This document shows positions 34,922 to 43,392 of a stretch of DNA of 64,000 nucleotides, one piece after another. Each line of letters starts with the position of its first letter. Within the stretch, counting starts at the first letter, position 1. The notes beneath the pieces were generated by a model, which saw nothing but the letters and a program-made list of their open reading frames with translations, was not told the DNA's origin and did not search any database. The stretch is from CAYSXY01 sp964435165 (GTDB lineage Bacteria > Pseudomonadota > Alphaproteobacteria > Rickettsiales > RI-342), in NCBI GenBank assembly GCA_964435165.1, contig CAYSXY010000004.1, forward strand, positions 1 to 64,000, written 5' to 3'. The translations under genes were made by a program, and so were the position numbers.

Positions 34922-37900
34922 ATGAAGCGGGGGAGAATGATCGCAGGCATACGGGCCGTGACAATCGGATGGCTGGTAGCAGCTATATGCCTGCTTGCCA
35001 GCACTGCTTATGCCATGGTGACGCCAGGCATCAACGCCAGCATGGTCGGGAATTACGGGCGCATTATGTTTCAATGGCCCCAGCCCGTACAATTACAAAC
35101 CAGCACGAATGGTAACCGGCTGACCGTCCAGTTCAGCGAGCCCGTTGCGATCAATCCATCCGTTATCACAGAGCCGTTAGAGAGCCTCATTACCGCTGCG
35201 TCGCTATCCGATGACGGGCGCGAGCTCATCCTTACCATGACCGGCAACTATCGCGTGCGTAGCTTTATCAGCAACCGCACGGCAGGGATTGATATTATGC
35301 GCCCTGCCAGCGCCAGCCTGACGCCGATTCGCGACCGACAACAGCCATCCACGGCGAGAGTCAATGAGGTTGAAAGTGCCGATCTGACACCACCAGGTGG
35401 TGCCGGTGCCCGCACAGTGATTAATGACATCTATGCCTCGACCGCTCAGCAGGCGGAAAATGTCGTGGTACGATCTACTGTGATGGGTAATACAGCCAAA
35501 CTGATTTTTGAATGGCCCTCTAGCGTCAGTTATCGCGCATTTCAGCGCTCCGACCGCTTATTGATTGAATTCAACCGCTCGGCCCCCTCCCTGCCACCAA
35601 CCATGGACAGCGAATTGCGCCGTTTTATCACCACACTTTCCAGCCGCACCCTGGGTGGTCACTTAATCTACACCCTCACCTTTCCGGAATCGGTGAATGT
35701 GTCGCATCGAAAGGAAGGGACGTTTGTGGTGGTTGATCTGGTTCGAAGCGATGCCGCAGTATCACGAAAAGCTGAAGTTACACCAATAGCTCGCCCGCCC
35801 CAATCACCTTCCGTGCCTCCTGCACCAGCGACACCAGCAGAGCGTCGAGCGCCACCCGCTTCCGCCCCATCATCTCAACCTGTTGTCGCCGGGCGTGACG
35901 CGCGTTTTCCCATCCCCGCCGCTAAACCGAATGTGCCGGATCGGCGTTTTCAATCCGCTGAACAGGAACTCGCCGCGCCGGTGGCTGACGTAGCCGTTGC
36001 CGACCAGCGGGCACCGACGATTGTCAGCAGTAATAATAAAGTGGCACTCAGGCCAAGCCTTAACGTGAGCGAAGATGGGGTTGAACTGGTCTTTGACTGG
36101 CCGGTGCCCGTCAACGCGGTTGCCTTTTCACGCAATGGTACAGGCTGGATCGCGTTTGATCGACCAAGCCGCCTGAGCCTGCTTGATCTTAACCGGGCAA
36201 ATGATCTTGTGGGACAGTTTCAATCCATCCCACATGAGCAATATACGATTCTACGTTTTTCCAACCCTGAGAATATGGCCATGCAGGCGCGCCGCAGCGA
36301 AAATGAATGGCGATTTTTGCTGCGCGAACAGCCACAAACACGCCCGATTCGTGTGGAATTACGATCCGAATCCTCAGCGGCAACGCACCTATTCATTCCG
36401 ATGACACATTATGGTGATCCCGTCATTGTCACTGATCCTGATATTGGTGACCGGCTGGTTATGGTGCCGGTTGGCAAAGCCGGCTTTGGCATGCGCCCTC
36501 GCCGCCAGTTTATTGAAGCAACCCTACCCCAAACAGACCAGGGGGTCGTAGTGATTCCGGCCTCTGATGAAATCACCGTCCAGCCCTTACGCTCCGGAGT
36601 ACGCATCATCAGCCCTTACGGGTTACAGATCAGCCCCAATCTTCCCATGCCTGAAGCTGTTATCTTTGATGATTACCTGGAGACAGGAACATTCTTCCCG
36701 GCGGATCGATGGAAAACCTCGGAGGATAGTGACTTTTTCACGTTACGCTCCGCCCTGCTGCAGGATATGGCGGCGCAACTGCGCGAAGACCCACCCAGCG
36801 CGGAGCAGATTCGTGCGGCGAATGCGTTTCGTTTGCGACTGGCCCAGCTTTACATGGCCGAAGATTTATATATGGAAGCACTGTCACAATTAGAACGGAT
36901 TGAGCAGACCGATCCGGTTTTCGCCCTGCAGCGCCGTGTTCCGGCGCTGCGCGGTATGGCATTGTTTATGCGTGATCGCTATCAGGAAGCGCATGATGCC
37001 TTCAATCACACTGAGTTATCGGACTTTGCCGAGACGGCCTTATGGCAAAAACTGATGCGTATTGCCAAAGGCGAATGGAAACCTCGCTTGAAGCTGGATA
37101 AGGCTGAATCCGGCTTTATCCAGCGCTATTCACCCGCCATGCGGCGCAAGCTGGCATTTCTGCTGGCTGAAAAATATATTGAAGACCGCAACCATACGCG
37201 CGCCATCAGCACGATTGATCGCCTGCGCACGGATGGTCTGCTCGACGGACATGAAGAGCTGGCGCAATATTATTTCGGGCTCATCGGTGAGAAAAACAGA
37301 CGCATCCGGCAGGCTGTGGAAATGTGGGTGCCACTGATGACCCGGTTTGATAATCCGTATGTTCGGGCGCGCGCGACCCTTGACCTGACCGAGATGCAGT
37401 TTCAGCAGGAAATGATCGACGAAGAGGAGGCTATCAGCCGTCTGGAGCGCATTCGCTATGCCTGGCGCGGGGATGGGCTGGAACAGGATATTTTGCGGGT
37501 GCTCGGCCAGCTTTATGTTGACGCAGGCCGCACCGTTGACGGGCTACGTACCTGGCGCGAGTTGGTGACCCTGTTCCCGGAATCAGAGGCCGGACAAAAA
37601 GTGGCCCGGCTGATGACGGATGTTTTTATTGATTTATTTAATCGTGGCGGAGCCGACAACCTTTCTCCTTTAGAAGCACTGACGCTCTATTATGAATTTC
37701 GCGAATTGACACCGCTCGGTGACGAAGGAGATATTATGATTCAGGGGCTGGCCGACCGGCTGGTCGAGGTGGATTTGCTGCAGCGTGCCGCCGGCCTGTT
37801 GACGCACCAGGTGCGCTATCGCCTTGCCGGTGAAGATCAATCGCGTGTCGGTGCCAGATTGGCGACCATTCATCTGATGAATCTGCGGCCTGATCTAGCA

Positions 37901-38422
37901 ATCGAAGTGCTTCAAAATACCTATGCGCGCGATATTTCACCCACATTGCGGCAAACGCGGCTCCATTTGCTGGCGCAGGGCCTGCAACAGGTGGGAGAAT
38001 ATGACAAGGCGCTTGCAGTGCTGGAAGGAGATGCCACCCCTGAGGGCAGACAGCTAACGCTCGAGACCTTGTGGCAAAAACAGGGCTGGCCGCAAACAGT
38101 CAATTATCTTACCCGTTTGCTGCAAGGAACAGACACCTCGCAAGCCGTGACGGATCAGCAGGCGGAATATATCTTAAAGCTGGCACTCGCCCAGCAATTT
38201 GACGGTGACTCATCTGCGCTACAGGCGACGAGAATGCGTTTTCTACCCATGATGCAGGACTCGGAGTATGCAGAAAGCTTTGATTTTCTCACCACAGCAT
38301 TTAATGACATTAATCATACAACCTTGAGCCGGGTTGAAAGTGTCATCGCTCGTTTTGACGGCTTCATGGATACATTCCGCCAGCAGATAAAAGAGGAAGG
38401 GCTGAGTACCGCCATTGAATAA
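34922..38422 (+). CDS. Large exported TPR protein with three AMIN-like repeats
   Basis: 1166 residues. A signal peptide (GWLVAAICLLASTAYAMV) is followed by three related beta-rich units marked by RIMFQWP (W52), KLIFEWP (W198) and ELVFDWP (W393), each followed by a second strand ending in F-like hydrophobic and Arg/Pro residues. This resembles AMIN domains, which bind peptidoglycan or secretin-like parts. A Pro/Ala-rich linker lies near 285-330. From about residue 570 to the end there are many TPR-like helical pairs (LRLAQLYMAEDLYMEALSQLERIEQ and others). It follows two MotB-like genes in the same direction, suggesting a periplasmic scaffold around the motor. No named family. Confidence 0.72.
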   Translation: MKRGRMIAGIRAVTIGWLVAAICLLASTAYAMVTPGINASMVGNYGRIMFQWPQPVQLQTSTNGNRLTVQFSEPVAINPSVITEPLESLITAASLSDDGRELILTMTGNYRVRSFISNRTAGIDIMRPASASLTPIRDRQQPSTARVNEVESADLTPPGGAGARTVINDIYASTAQQAENVVVRSTVMGNTAKLIFEWPSSVSYRAFQRSDRLLIEFNRSAPSLPPTMDSELRRFITTLSSRTLGGHLIYTLTFPESVNVSHRKEGTFVVVDLVRSDAAVSRKAEVTPIARPPQSPSVPPAPATPAERRAPPASAPSSQPVVAGRDARFPIPAAKPNVPDRRFQSAEQELAAPVADVAVADQRAPTIVSSNNKVALRPSLNVSEDGVELVFDWPVPVNAVAFSRNGTGWIAFDRPSRLSLLDLNRANDLVGQFQSIPHEQYTILRFSNPENMAMQARRSENEWRFLLREQPQTRPIRVELRSESSAATHLFIPMTHYGDPVIVTDPDIGDRLVMVPVGKAGFGMRPRRQFIEATLPQTDQGVVVIPASDEITVQPLRSGVRIISPYGLQISPNLPMPEAVIFDDYLETGTFFPADRWKTSEDSDFFTLRSALLQDMAAQLREDPPSAEQIRAANAFRLRLAQLYMAEDLYMEALSQLERIEQTDPVFALQRRVPALRGMALFMRDRYQEAHDAFNHTELSDFAETALWQKLMRIAKGEWKPRLKLDKAESGFIQRYSPAMRRKLAFLLAEKYIEDRNHTRAISTIDRLRTDGLLDGHEELAQYYFGLIGEKNRRIRQAVEMWVPLMTRFDNPYVRARATLDLTEMQFQQEMIDEEEAISRLERIRYAWRGDGLEQDILRVLGQLYVDAGRTVDGLRTWRELVTLFPESEAGQKVARLMTDVFIDLFNRGGADNLSPLEALTLYYEFRELTPLGDEGDIMIQGLADRLVEVDLLQRAAGLLTHQVRYRLAGEDQSRVGARLATIHLMNLRPDLAIEVLQNTYARDISPTLRQTRLHLLAQGLQQVGEYDKALAVLEGDATPEGRQLTLETLWQKQGWPQTVNYLTRLLQGTDTSQAVTDQQAEYILKLALAQQFDGDSSALQATRMRFLPMMQDSEYAESFDFLTTAFNDINHTTLSRVESVIARFDGFMDTFRQQIKEEGLSTAIE

Positions 38423-38540
38423 ACTGCCCTGGCTGGCGATATTTGCCATATGCATGTGCCTATTTCTTATTGTCACCTCTCAGAATATGGGTAATAGTGC
38501 GCGTTACATAATTATATTCTAAAAGCTGAGGGGTAGCATT

Positions 38541-39161
38541 ATGAAAACATTTCGTATTAAATCCGGCGTCTGCGCGCTGGCACTTATGGCTCTGGCCATG
38601 CCGACCGGCAGTTATGCCGATGGTGTCTCGCAACGCGATGCCGTCGTCGATCATATGAACCGCCCTGTGATGGATGCGCGAGGCAATTGCGTACGCACAC
38701 AGTGGATTCGTGGCCATAATGCCTGCAGCAATCCTGCGCCGGCACCAGTTAGCTCTTCGGTCAAACCAAATATGCCTTCCGCACGCTACCTGCAACGTGA
38801 AGACCGTACCGTTCTGTTTGAATTTGGCAGCGCCCGCCTGACATCTGATGCAAAACAACGGCTTGATGAATTAGCCCGGAAGCTCAAAAAATCAGATGAT
38901 GTGATTCGTGCAAATATTGTTGGCTTCGCTGACCCAATCGGCTCGCGTCAGGCTAATCACCGTCTGTCCGAGCGCCGTGCCAACGCGGTGAAAGACTATC
39001 TCGCCTCCAAAGGATACGTCAATACGCGCGTCGCCAAGGTACGTGGCATGGGCGAAAGCAAGCCGGTGAGCCAGTGCAGCATGCAAAAGCCACGCAGTGA
39101 ACTGATTCAATGCCTGGCCAATGATCGCCGCGTTGAAGTAGAGCTCGACTTTTACAAATAA
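38541..39161 (+). CDS. OmpA-family outer-membrane/peptidoglycan-binding protein
   Basis: 206 residues. A signal peptide ends near SYADG. A short region with two Cys (NCVRTQWIRGHNAC, possibly a disulfide) and a Pro/Ser linker precede the OmpA C-terminal domain: TVLFEFGSARLTSDAKQRLDELA, IVGFADPIGSRQANHRLSERRANAVKDYL and a final NDRRVEVEL. It anchors to peptidoglycan through the conserved Asp and Arg. GAGGGG precedes the ATG and a strong terminator follows. It may belong with the motor cluster upstream or be a general envelope protein. Confidence 0.88.
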   Translation: MKTFRIKSGVCALALMALAMPTGSYADGVSQRDAVVDHMNRPVMDARGNCVRTQWIRGHNACSNPAPAPVSSSVKPNMPSARYLQREDRTVLFEFGSARLTSDAKQRLDELARKLKKSDDVIRANIVGFADPIGSRQANHRLSERRANAVKDYLASKGYVNTRVAKVRGMGESKPVSQCSMQKPRSELIQCLANDRRVEVELDFYK

Positions 39162-39188
39162 GCGCAATCATTATTGACGGATTGCCAA

Positions 39189-39220
39189 GCCGCCCGGATT
39201 CATCTCCGGGCGGCTTTTTT
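39189..39220. terminator. Rho-independent terminator between the ompA-like and rimK genes
   Basis: A perfect 10-bp stem GCCGCCCGGA (39189-39198) with 39205-39214, a TTCATC loop and six T residues. The convergent gene ends two bases further on. Confidence 0.9.
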
Positions 39221-39221
39221 G

Positions 39222-40583
39222 TTATTTCACGCCTTTTTCAACAGCCTCAATCATCGCTCCGGCAATATCGATGCCGGTAATGGCTTCAATCCCTTCCAAT
39301 CCGGGAGATGAATTAATTTCCAGAATTTTGGGCCCGTTAGACGAACGGATAATATCAACACCCGCCACATGCAGCCCCAGCAATTTTGTTGCTTGCAGCG
39401 CCATACGGCGTTCTTCCGCTGTAATTTTAATGCTTGAAGCAGACCCGCCTAAATGCAGATTGGCGCGAAATTCTCCTTCCATCGCCTGTCGCTGGATCGC
39501 ACCAACCACCTTGTTGCCAATGACAAAGCAGCGAATATCCATACCTTTCGCTTCTTTGATAAACTCCTGAACGAGAATATCCGCTTGCAGGCTTTTGAAG
39601 GCATTAATCACACTCTCTGCCGCTTTTTGCGTCTCCGCCAACACCACGCCGCGCCCCTGGGCTCCTTCCAAAAGCTTGACCACGAGCGGCGCCCCGCCCA
39701 CCATCTCGATCAGATCTTTGGTATCGAGCGGCGATTGCGCAAAACCGGTGACCGGCATGTTCACGCCTTTTTTTGCTAACATCTGCAAGGTACGCAGCTT
39801 GTCGCGCGAGCGTTGGATGGCGATGGAATCGTTCAGGCAAAATGCCCCGGTGGTATGAAACTGGCGGGTGACGGCGCAGCCATAAAAGGTTTGAGATGGG
39901 CGAATGCGCGGAATAACGGCATCGATATTTTCCAGCACTTCACCGCCACGATAATGCACTTCAGGATTACTGGCGCTGATATTCATGTAGCAGTGACGCA
40001 GATTAACAAAACGCATTTTGTGGCCGCGCTGCTCGCCCGCTTCAATCAAGCGGCGATTGGAGTATAAATCCGGGTTGCTGGCCAACACGATGATATTCAG
40101 TTTATGAACCGTGGTTTTTTTCACATCGTAATACTGACGTAGTTCCTGATCCGAGACATTGCCCTGGCATAATGCGGCTTCAGGATCAATCAGCACCCGG
40201 CCTTCCATGGCCTGCCGCCCAAGCAGCATGCGGTATCCCATCGCATCGCGATTGGTGAGCGTCACTTCAATATCCCACTGATGCTCACCCAGCTTCATGC
40301 GCGTCATAATGACCGGGCGTTGTTCACTATGCCCGCTCGAACTACGCACTTCGCGGTGATCAACCAGCGGCGCTTCGCAACTAATTGATATTTTTCGGTT
40401 CTTTTGAATTGGGTGCAGGTTAAAGATCGCGTAATCCCGGCCGTCGCGCTCAGCATAGCGGATATTAAAGGCATGAAGTGAGGAGGTTTTCGCTCCCGAA
40501 TCCACACGCATTTTGATGGCTGCAATGCCAAGTTCCGGCAATGCGGCCCATTCCTCACGTCCGAGAATGATCTTATCCTGCAT
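39222..40583 (-). CDS. rimK: RimB-RimK fusion: retropepsin-like protease domain plus ATP-grasp ligase
   Basis: 453 residues. The N-terminal 140 match the RimB/DUF785 retropepsin-like (ATP-dependent zinc protease family) domain, with GREEWAALPELG and MRVDSGAKTSSLHA (Asp at 28). The rest is a RimK-type ATP-grasp ligase: SRDKLRTLQMLAKKGVNMP, APLVVKLLEGAQGRGVVLAE, FIKEAKGMDIRCFVIGNKVVGAIQR and KILEINSSPGLEGIE. RimK adds glutamates to ribosomal protein S6, and in Pseudomonas the separate RimB protease modulates it. The start at the ATG at 40583 is set by GGAGG five bases upstream; a GTG four codons earlier overlaps that site. Confidence 0.87.
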   Translation of the reverse strand: MQDKIILGREEWAALPELGIAAIKMRVDSGAKTSSLHAFNIRYAERDGRDYAIFNLHPIQKNRKISISCEAPLVDHREVRSSSGHSEQRPVIMTRMKLGEHQWDIEVTLTNRDAMGYRMLLGRQAMEGRVLIDPEAALCQGNVSDQELRQYYDVKKTTVHKLNIIVLASNPDLYSNRRLIEAGEQRGHKMRFVNLRHCYMNISASNPEVHYRGGEVLENIDAVIPRIRPSQTFYGCAVTRQFHTTGAFCLNDSIAIQRSRDKLRTLQMLAKKGVNMPVTGFAQSPLDTKDLIEMVGGAPLVVKLLEGAQGRGVVLAETQKAAESVINAFKSLQADILVQEFIKEAKGMDIRCFVIGNKVVGAIQRQAMEGEFRANLHLGGSASSIKITAEERRMALQATKLLGLHVAGVDIIRSSNGPKILEINSSPGLEGIEAITGIDIAGAMIEAVEKGVK

Positions 40584-40653
40584 GATATCCTCCACTGTAT
40601 CGTTTTGCGGCGGATAAATCAGTTTCGCGTCTCATGCAATGACAAAACCAGAG

Positions 40654-41397
40654 CTATAATGAAACGTTGAAACTCTCCACCAGCGATCCGGCCAGCATAT
40701 ACCAGCCATCGACCATCACGAAAAAGATGAGCTTAAAGGGTAGCGAAATGAGGACGGGTGGCAGCATCATCATCCCCATCGACATCAGCATGGAGGCAAT
40801 GAACATATCAATGACCAAAAAGGGGATATAGACGAGGAAGCCGATCTCAAAGGCGCGTTTCAACTCGCTGATCATAAAGGCCGGAATGAGAATACGAAAC
40901 GGCGTATCTTCCGGTGCTTCCAGCTGCGGCACCGCTGCCATATCCATGAAAAGCTGCAAGTCACGTTCGCGCACATGGGCCAGCATAAAGGTGTGGAAGG
41001 GTTTGCTCACCCGCTCCATCGCCTGCTGTTCGGTAATCTCCTCTTCGATCAGAGGAACTATTCCTTCGTAATAGGCCTTCTCGAAGGTCGGCATCATAAT
41101 GAACAGGGTCAGAAACAAGGCAAGGCTGATCAGCACCATATTGGGTGGGGTCTGCTGCAGGCCGAGCGCGGTACGCAAAATTGCCAGCACCACAATAATG
41201 CGCACAAAGGACGTCACCATAATCAAAATGGATGGTGCCAGGCTGATGACGGTGATCAAGGCAATAATCTGAAAAATACGCGCTGTCGAGGAACCGCCAT
41301 CACCCAAATCCAAAGACAGCGTTTGTGCCCCTGCTTCCATAGGCAGCAGCATTAAGCACAGAAGCCACACACCACCTTGCAACAGGCGCGAGATCAT
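40654..41397 (-). CDS. fliP: Flagellar export gate protein FliP
   Basis: Core of the flagellar type III export gate. A cleavable signal peptide (LLCLMLLPMEAGAQT) is followed by hydrophobic segments with the FliP signatures TSFVRIIVVLAILRTALGLQQTPPNMVLISLALFLT and IPFLVIDMFIASMLMSMGMMMLPPVLISLPFKLIFFVMVDGW. 247 residues. The ATG overlaps the fliO stop by four bases. It is the last gene of the unit csrA-flhX-unknown-fliO-fliP. Confidence 0.97.
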   Translation of the reverse strand: MISRLLQGGVWLLCLMLLPMEAGAQTLSLDLGDGGSSTARIFQIIALITVISLAPSILIMVTSFVRIIVVLAILRTALGLQQTPPNMVLISLALFLTLFIMMPTFEKAYYEGIVPLIEEEITEQQAMERVSKPFHTFMLAHVRERDLQLFMDMAAVPQLEAPEDTPFRILIPAFMISELKRAFEIGFLVYIPFLVIDMFIASMLMSMGMMMLPPVLISLPFKLIFFVMVDGWYMLAGSLVESFNVSL

Positions 41398-41705
41398 GTC
41401 TCCACCTTCATGGGCGGTGCCAGCTTAACAGACGTGCCTTTGGCTGACGGTGGAATATTCGATTCCACCAGGAGAGATTGCTGCGGCCCAATCAGAATCA
41501 GATGGCGCACCTCGCCACGCTGAATGAGGCATAAGCGATGTTTGGCATCGACCGGCAGGACTTCTTCAATGCTGAGTTCTTTGTCTTTGCGCACAGCAGC
41601 CAGGCCTCCCGGCATAAAGCGCCGGGCAATGATTGATACCACCCAGATCAATGCCAGAACAAACAGGAGCGCACCGGCAAAACGGTAGTAGTTGAGCAAC
41701 TCCAT
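41394..41705 (-). CDS. fliO: Flagellar export protein FliO
   Basis: 103 residues. One membrane helix near the N-terminus (FAGALLFVLALIWVVSIIARRF) is followed by a small domain LSIEEVLPVDAKHRLCLIQRGEVRHLILIGPQQSLLVE, the FliO pattern. FliO helps build the FliP/FliR ring. It is coupled to fliP by a four-base overlap, the normal position. Confidence 0.85.
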   Translation of the reverse strand: MELLNYYRFAGALLFVLALIWVVSIIARRFMPGGLAAVRKDKELSIEEVLPVDAKHRLCLIQRGEVRHLILIGPQQSLLVESNIPPSAKGTSVKLAPPMKVET

Positions 41706-41710
41706 CGGTG

Positions 41711-42085
41711 TCAGGCCTCATCAGTGGGCTTTTTGTCTTTTGACAAATGGCCTGCGGCCATATAGGCACGTGCAGCCTGTTTCTGGCGATTAAGACCCTC
41801 TATTTGCGTATGCAGACTGCCATGCTTCGAGACCAGCAGCTCCTGCAAGCCGCTTAACGCCGATAGCAATGCTTCCAGCCGCTCAATGTAGGTTTGGGCG
41901 TCGCTGACGGGCATGGACGCAATGGCATGACAGAGTTGCGCCACCTGCTCGTCCAACCCGTCCAGATCAATCTCTTCCCCGGTCTGCAGATTCGACTGGC
42001 GTGCTTTCAGCAACTGTTCCAGCGCCACAAAACGGGCATCAATGTCTTTGGCCGTTAGTTGTGGCGGGTGCGGCGTGTCATTCAT
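41711..42085 (-). CDS. Helical protein of the fliP/fliO/flhX unit, unknown function
   Basis: About 124 residues from the ATG at 42085, which has GGAGAG 7 bases upstream; the frame is open 17 codons further. Fully helical with heptad character (DIDARFVALEQLLKARQSNL, LDEQVAQLCHAIASM, YIERLEALLSALSGLQELL), no signal peptide, and a Lys/Asp-rich end. Size and composition suggest a small cytoplasmic export chaperone or regulator such as FlgN/FliT-type proteins, but there is no sequence match to claim. It overlaps flhX by eight bases and precedes fliO by five. Confidence 0.65.
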   Translation of the reverse strand: MNDTPHPPQLTAKDIDARFVALEQLLKARQSNLQTGEEIDLDGLDEQVAQLCHAIASMPVSDAQTYIERLEALLSALSGLQELLVSKHGSLHTQIEGLNRQKQAARAYMAAGHLSKDKKPTDEA

Positions 42086-42503
42086 CGCCTGTCTCTCCTG
42101 CGCTCTCCCAATCTCCCCGGTCTGCCGAGGCGGCATGCCGGTTTTGCATCATGGTGGCGTTGCGTTGGCACGCCGATGCATTGGCACGGTACACGTAAGA
42201 GAGGATTTCGGCAACGGCTACATAAGCTTCAACCGGGATCGGTATATCAATTTCCAGCGCAGAGAGCAGTTCGGCCAGATCGGCATCCTCACGCACCTTA
42301 ATGCCATGCATAAAGGCCAGTTCCACAATCTGCTCGGCAATGGCGCCTTTGCCTGCCGCCACCACACGAGGCACCTCCTTGGCCATCTCATCGCGCGAGA
42401 GGGCCACGGCCACAGGGCGTGCCTTCACCTCTCCGGAGGAGGTGCTGCTATCCAGCATATTCAGCGGATTGTCTCCGCTGAGACTATCCTCACCCATGAT
42501 CAT
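42078..42503 (-). CDS. FlhB C-terminal domain homologue (FlhX)
   Basis: About 141 residues corresponding to the cytoplasmic C-terminal domain of FlhB without the membrane part: ARPVAVALSRDEMAKEVPRVVAAGKGAIAEQIVELAFMHGIKVREDADLAELLSALEIDIPIPVEAYVAVAEILSYVYR. The NPTH autocleavage site is replaced (KARP). Such proteins (FlhX) can stand in for the cleaved FlhB domain in export switching. The start lies inside the end of csrA (ATG at 42503 or 42497), so translation is coupled. Full-length flhB is at 47.3 kb. Confidence 0.82.
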   Translation of the reverse strand: MIMGEDSLSGDNPLNMLDSSTSSGEVKARPVAVALSRDEMAKEVPRVVAAGKGAIAEQIVELAFMHGIKVREDADLAELLSALEIDIPIPVEAYVAVAEILSYVYRANASACQRNATMMQNRHAASADRGDWESAGETGDE

Positions 42504-42783
42504 GGTCGGTATCGCCCAAGCCGAACGGGTCGCTTGCGTCGGCTTCATCTGCGCTTTCATCAAGGCTTAAGAAAGCCGCGAGATCATCCTCGCCACTGCC
42601 GCCGACTGCCGCTGATATATTCTCATCTTTAATGGTGTCGTAGAGTTCTTTGCGCAGAATGCTGGCATCTTGTGGAAAGGTGAAGCCAAGCTTGGCCGTT
42701 TTGCCTTTGACTTCCACCAGCGTGACTTCAATCGTGTCGTTAATAATAATGGATTCGCCGATTTTGCGAGACAGGTAGAGCAT
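42490..42783 (-). CDS. csrA: Carbon storage regulator CsrA with extended C-terminus
   Basis: RNA-binding translational regulator. Residues 1-55 match CsrA (LYLSRKIGESIIINDTIEVTLVEVKGKTAKLGFTFP...SILRKELYDTI) with L4 and R44, the RNA-contact residues, at their standard positions. The chain then continues for about 40 residues rich in Asp, Glu, Ser and Ala (DDLAAFLSLDESADEADASDPFGLGDTDHDHG), whereas typical CsrA ends near 60-75. It heads the flhX-fliO-fliP unit and overlaps flhX, so it probably acts on flagellar messages. A perfect hairpin lies just upstream. Confidence 0.9.
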   Translation of the reverse strand: MLYLSRKIGESIIINDTIEVTLVEVKGKTAKLGFTFPQDASILRKELYDTIKDENISAAVGGSGEDDLAAFLSLDESADEADASDPFGLGDTDHDHG

Positions 42784-42795
42784 ATCTTATCTTTC

Positions 42796-42817
42796 GCATT
42801 TCAATGGATTGAAATGC
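42796..42817 (-). promoter_or_regulatory. Perfect hairpin in the csrA leader
   Basis: GCATTTCAAT and its exact complement are separated by two bases, ending 13 bases before the csrA start. In the csrA transcript the loop reads CC and lacks the GGA that CsrA itself binds. Autoregulation through this hairpin is therefore not supported, but it could hinder ribosome access. Confidence 0.5.
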
Positions 42818-42990
42818 TATGTGCGTTCAGGCGCCACGCATGCTGCGCTCCCCCTTGGTCGCTAGTCGTCACTTCGTTCCTCCACATTGCCTAACCTTTG
42901 GACAGATTGCCTGTTGGATACAAAGCATACTCTATCCCGCGCACTCGTTTTGTCTATGGTAAAATGGGTGGAGGTAAAATGGGTAAGGAT

Positions 42991-43326
42991 TTACGACTCT
43001 CCGGTGAGCATATTCTCATGGTCGAAGCCGTATTCATCTTTCATCTGCTGCTTCACCTCGTCCGATGGTGTGCCGCGCCCGGTTTTGAGTACCTTGGCGA
43101 TGCGCCCCATCTCCTCCAGTGAGGCGCCACTCGGCTTCTCCATCAGGGTTTTATAGCGTTCCAGATCGCCGCCATTGACGGCAATGTAGGCATAGCACGG
43201 GCCGCCATTCTCATCCTCGCCTTCCTGAAAAAAGACGAAGGTCATGGCTTCCAGCAATGTCTGATCGTCAGGGATATTTTCGGTCACAGGCAACTCAATA
43301 CTATACGAACATACCCTCACAGGCAT
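42991..43326 (-). CDS. Small acidic protein, unknown function
   Basis: 111 residues, no signal or membrane segment. A beta-rich N-terminal half (RVCSYSIELPVTENIPDDQ, TFVFFQEGEDENGGPCYAYIAVNGGDLERYKTLM) is followed by charged helices with ASLEEMGRIAKVLKTGRGTPSDEVKQQMKDEYGF. No family recognised. The start is uncertain since no good ribosome-binding site is visible. It has the same orientation as the 307-residue unknown gene upstream (66-base gap), so the two may be one unit. Confidence 0.55.
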   Translation of the reverse strand: MPVRVCSYSIELPVTENIPDDQTLLEAMTFVFFQEGEDENGGPCYAYIAVNGGDLERYKTLMEKPSGASLEEMGRIAKVLKTGRGTPSDEVKQQMKDEYGFDHENMLTGES

Positions 43327-43392
43327 GGCATTACCGTACCGTTATACCAGAAAATAATGATGAATCATTAAGATCGTTGGATGAAAAACCTG

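Noticed and set aside
42796..42817. CsrA autoregulatory binding hairpin before csrA
   Set aside because: On the csrA strand the loop is CC and the GGA core needed for CsrA binding is absent.
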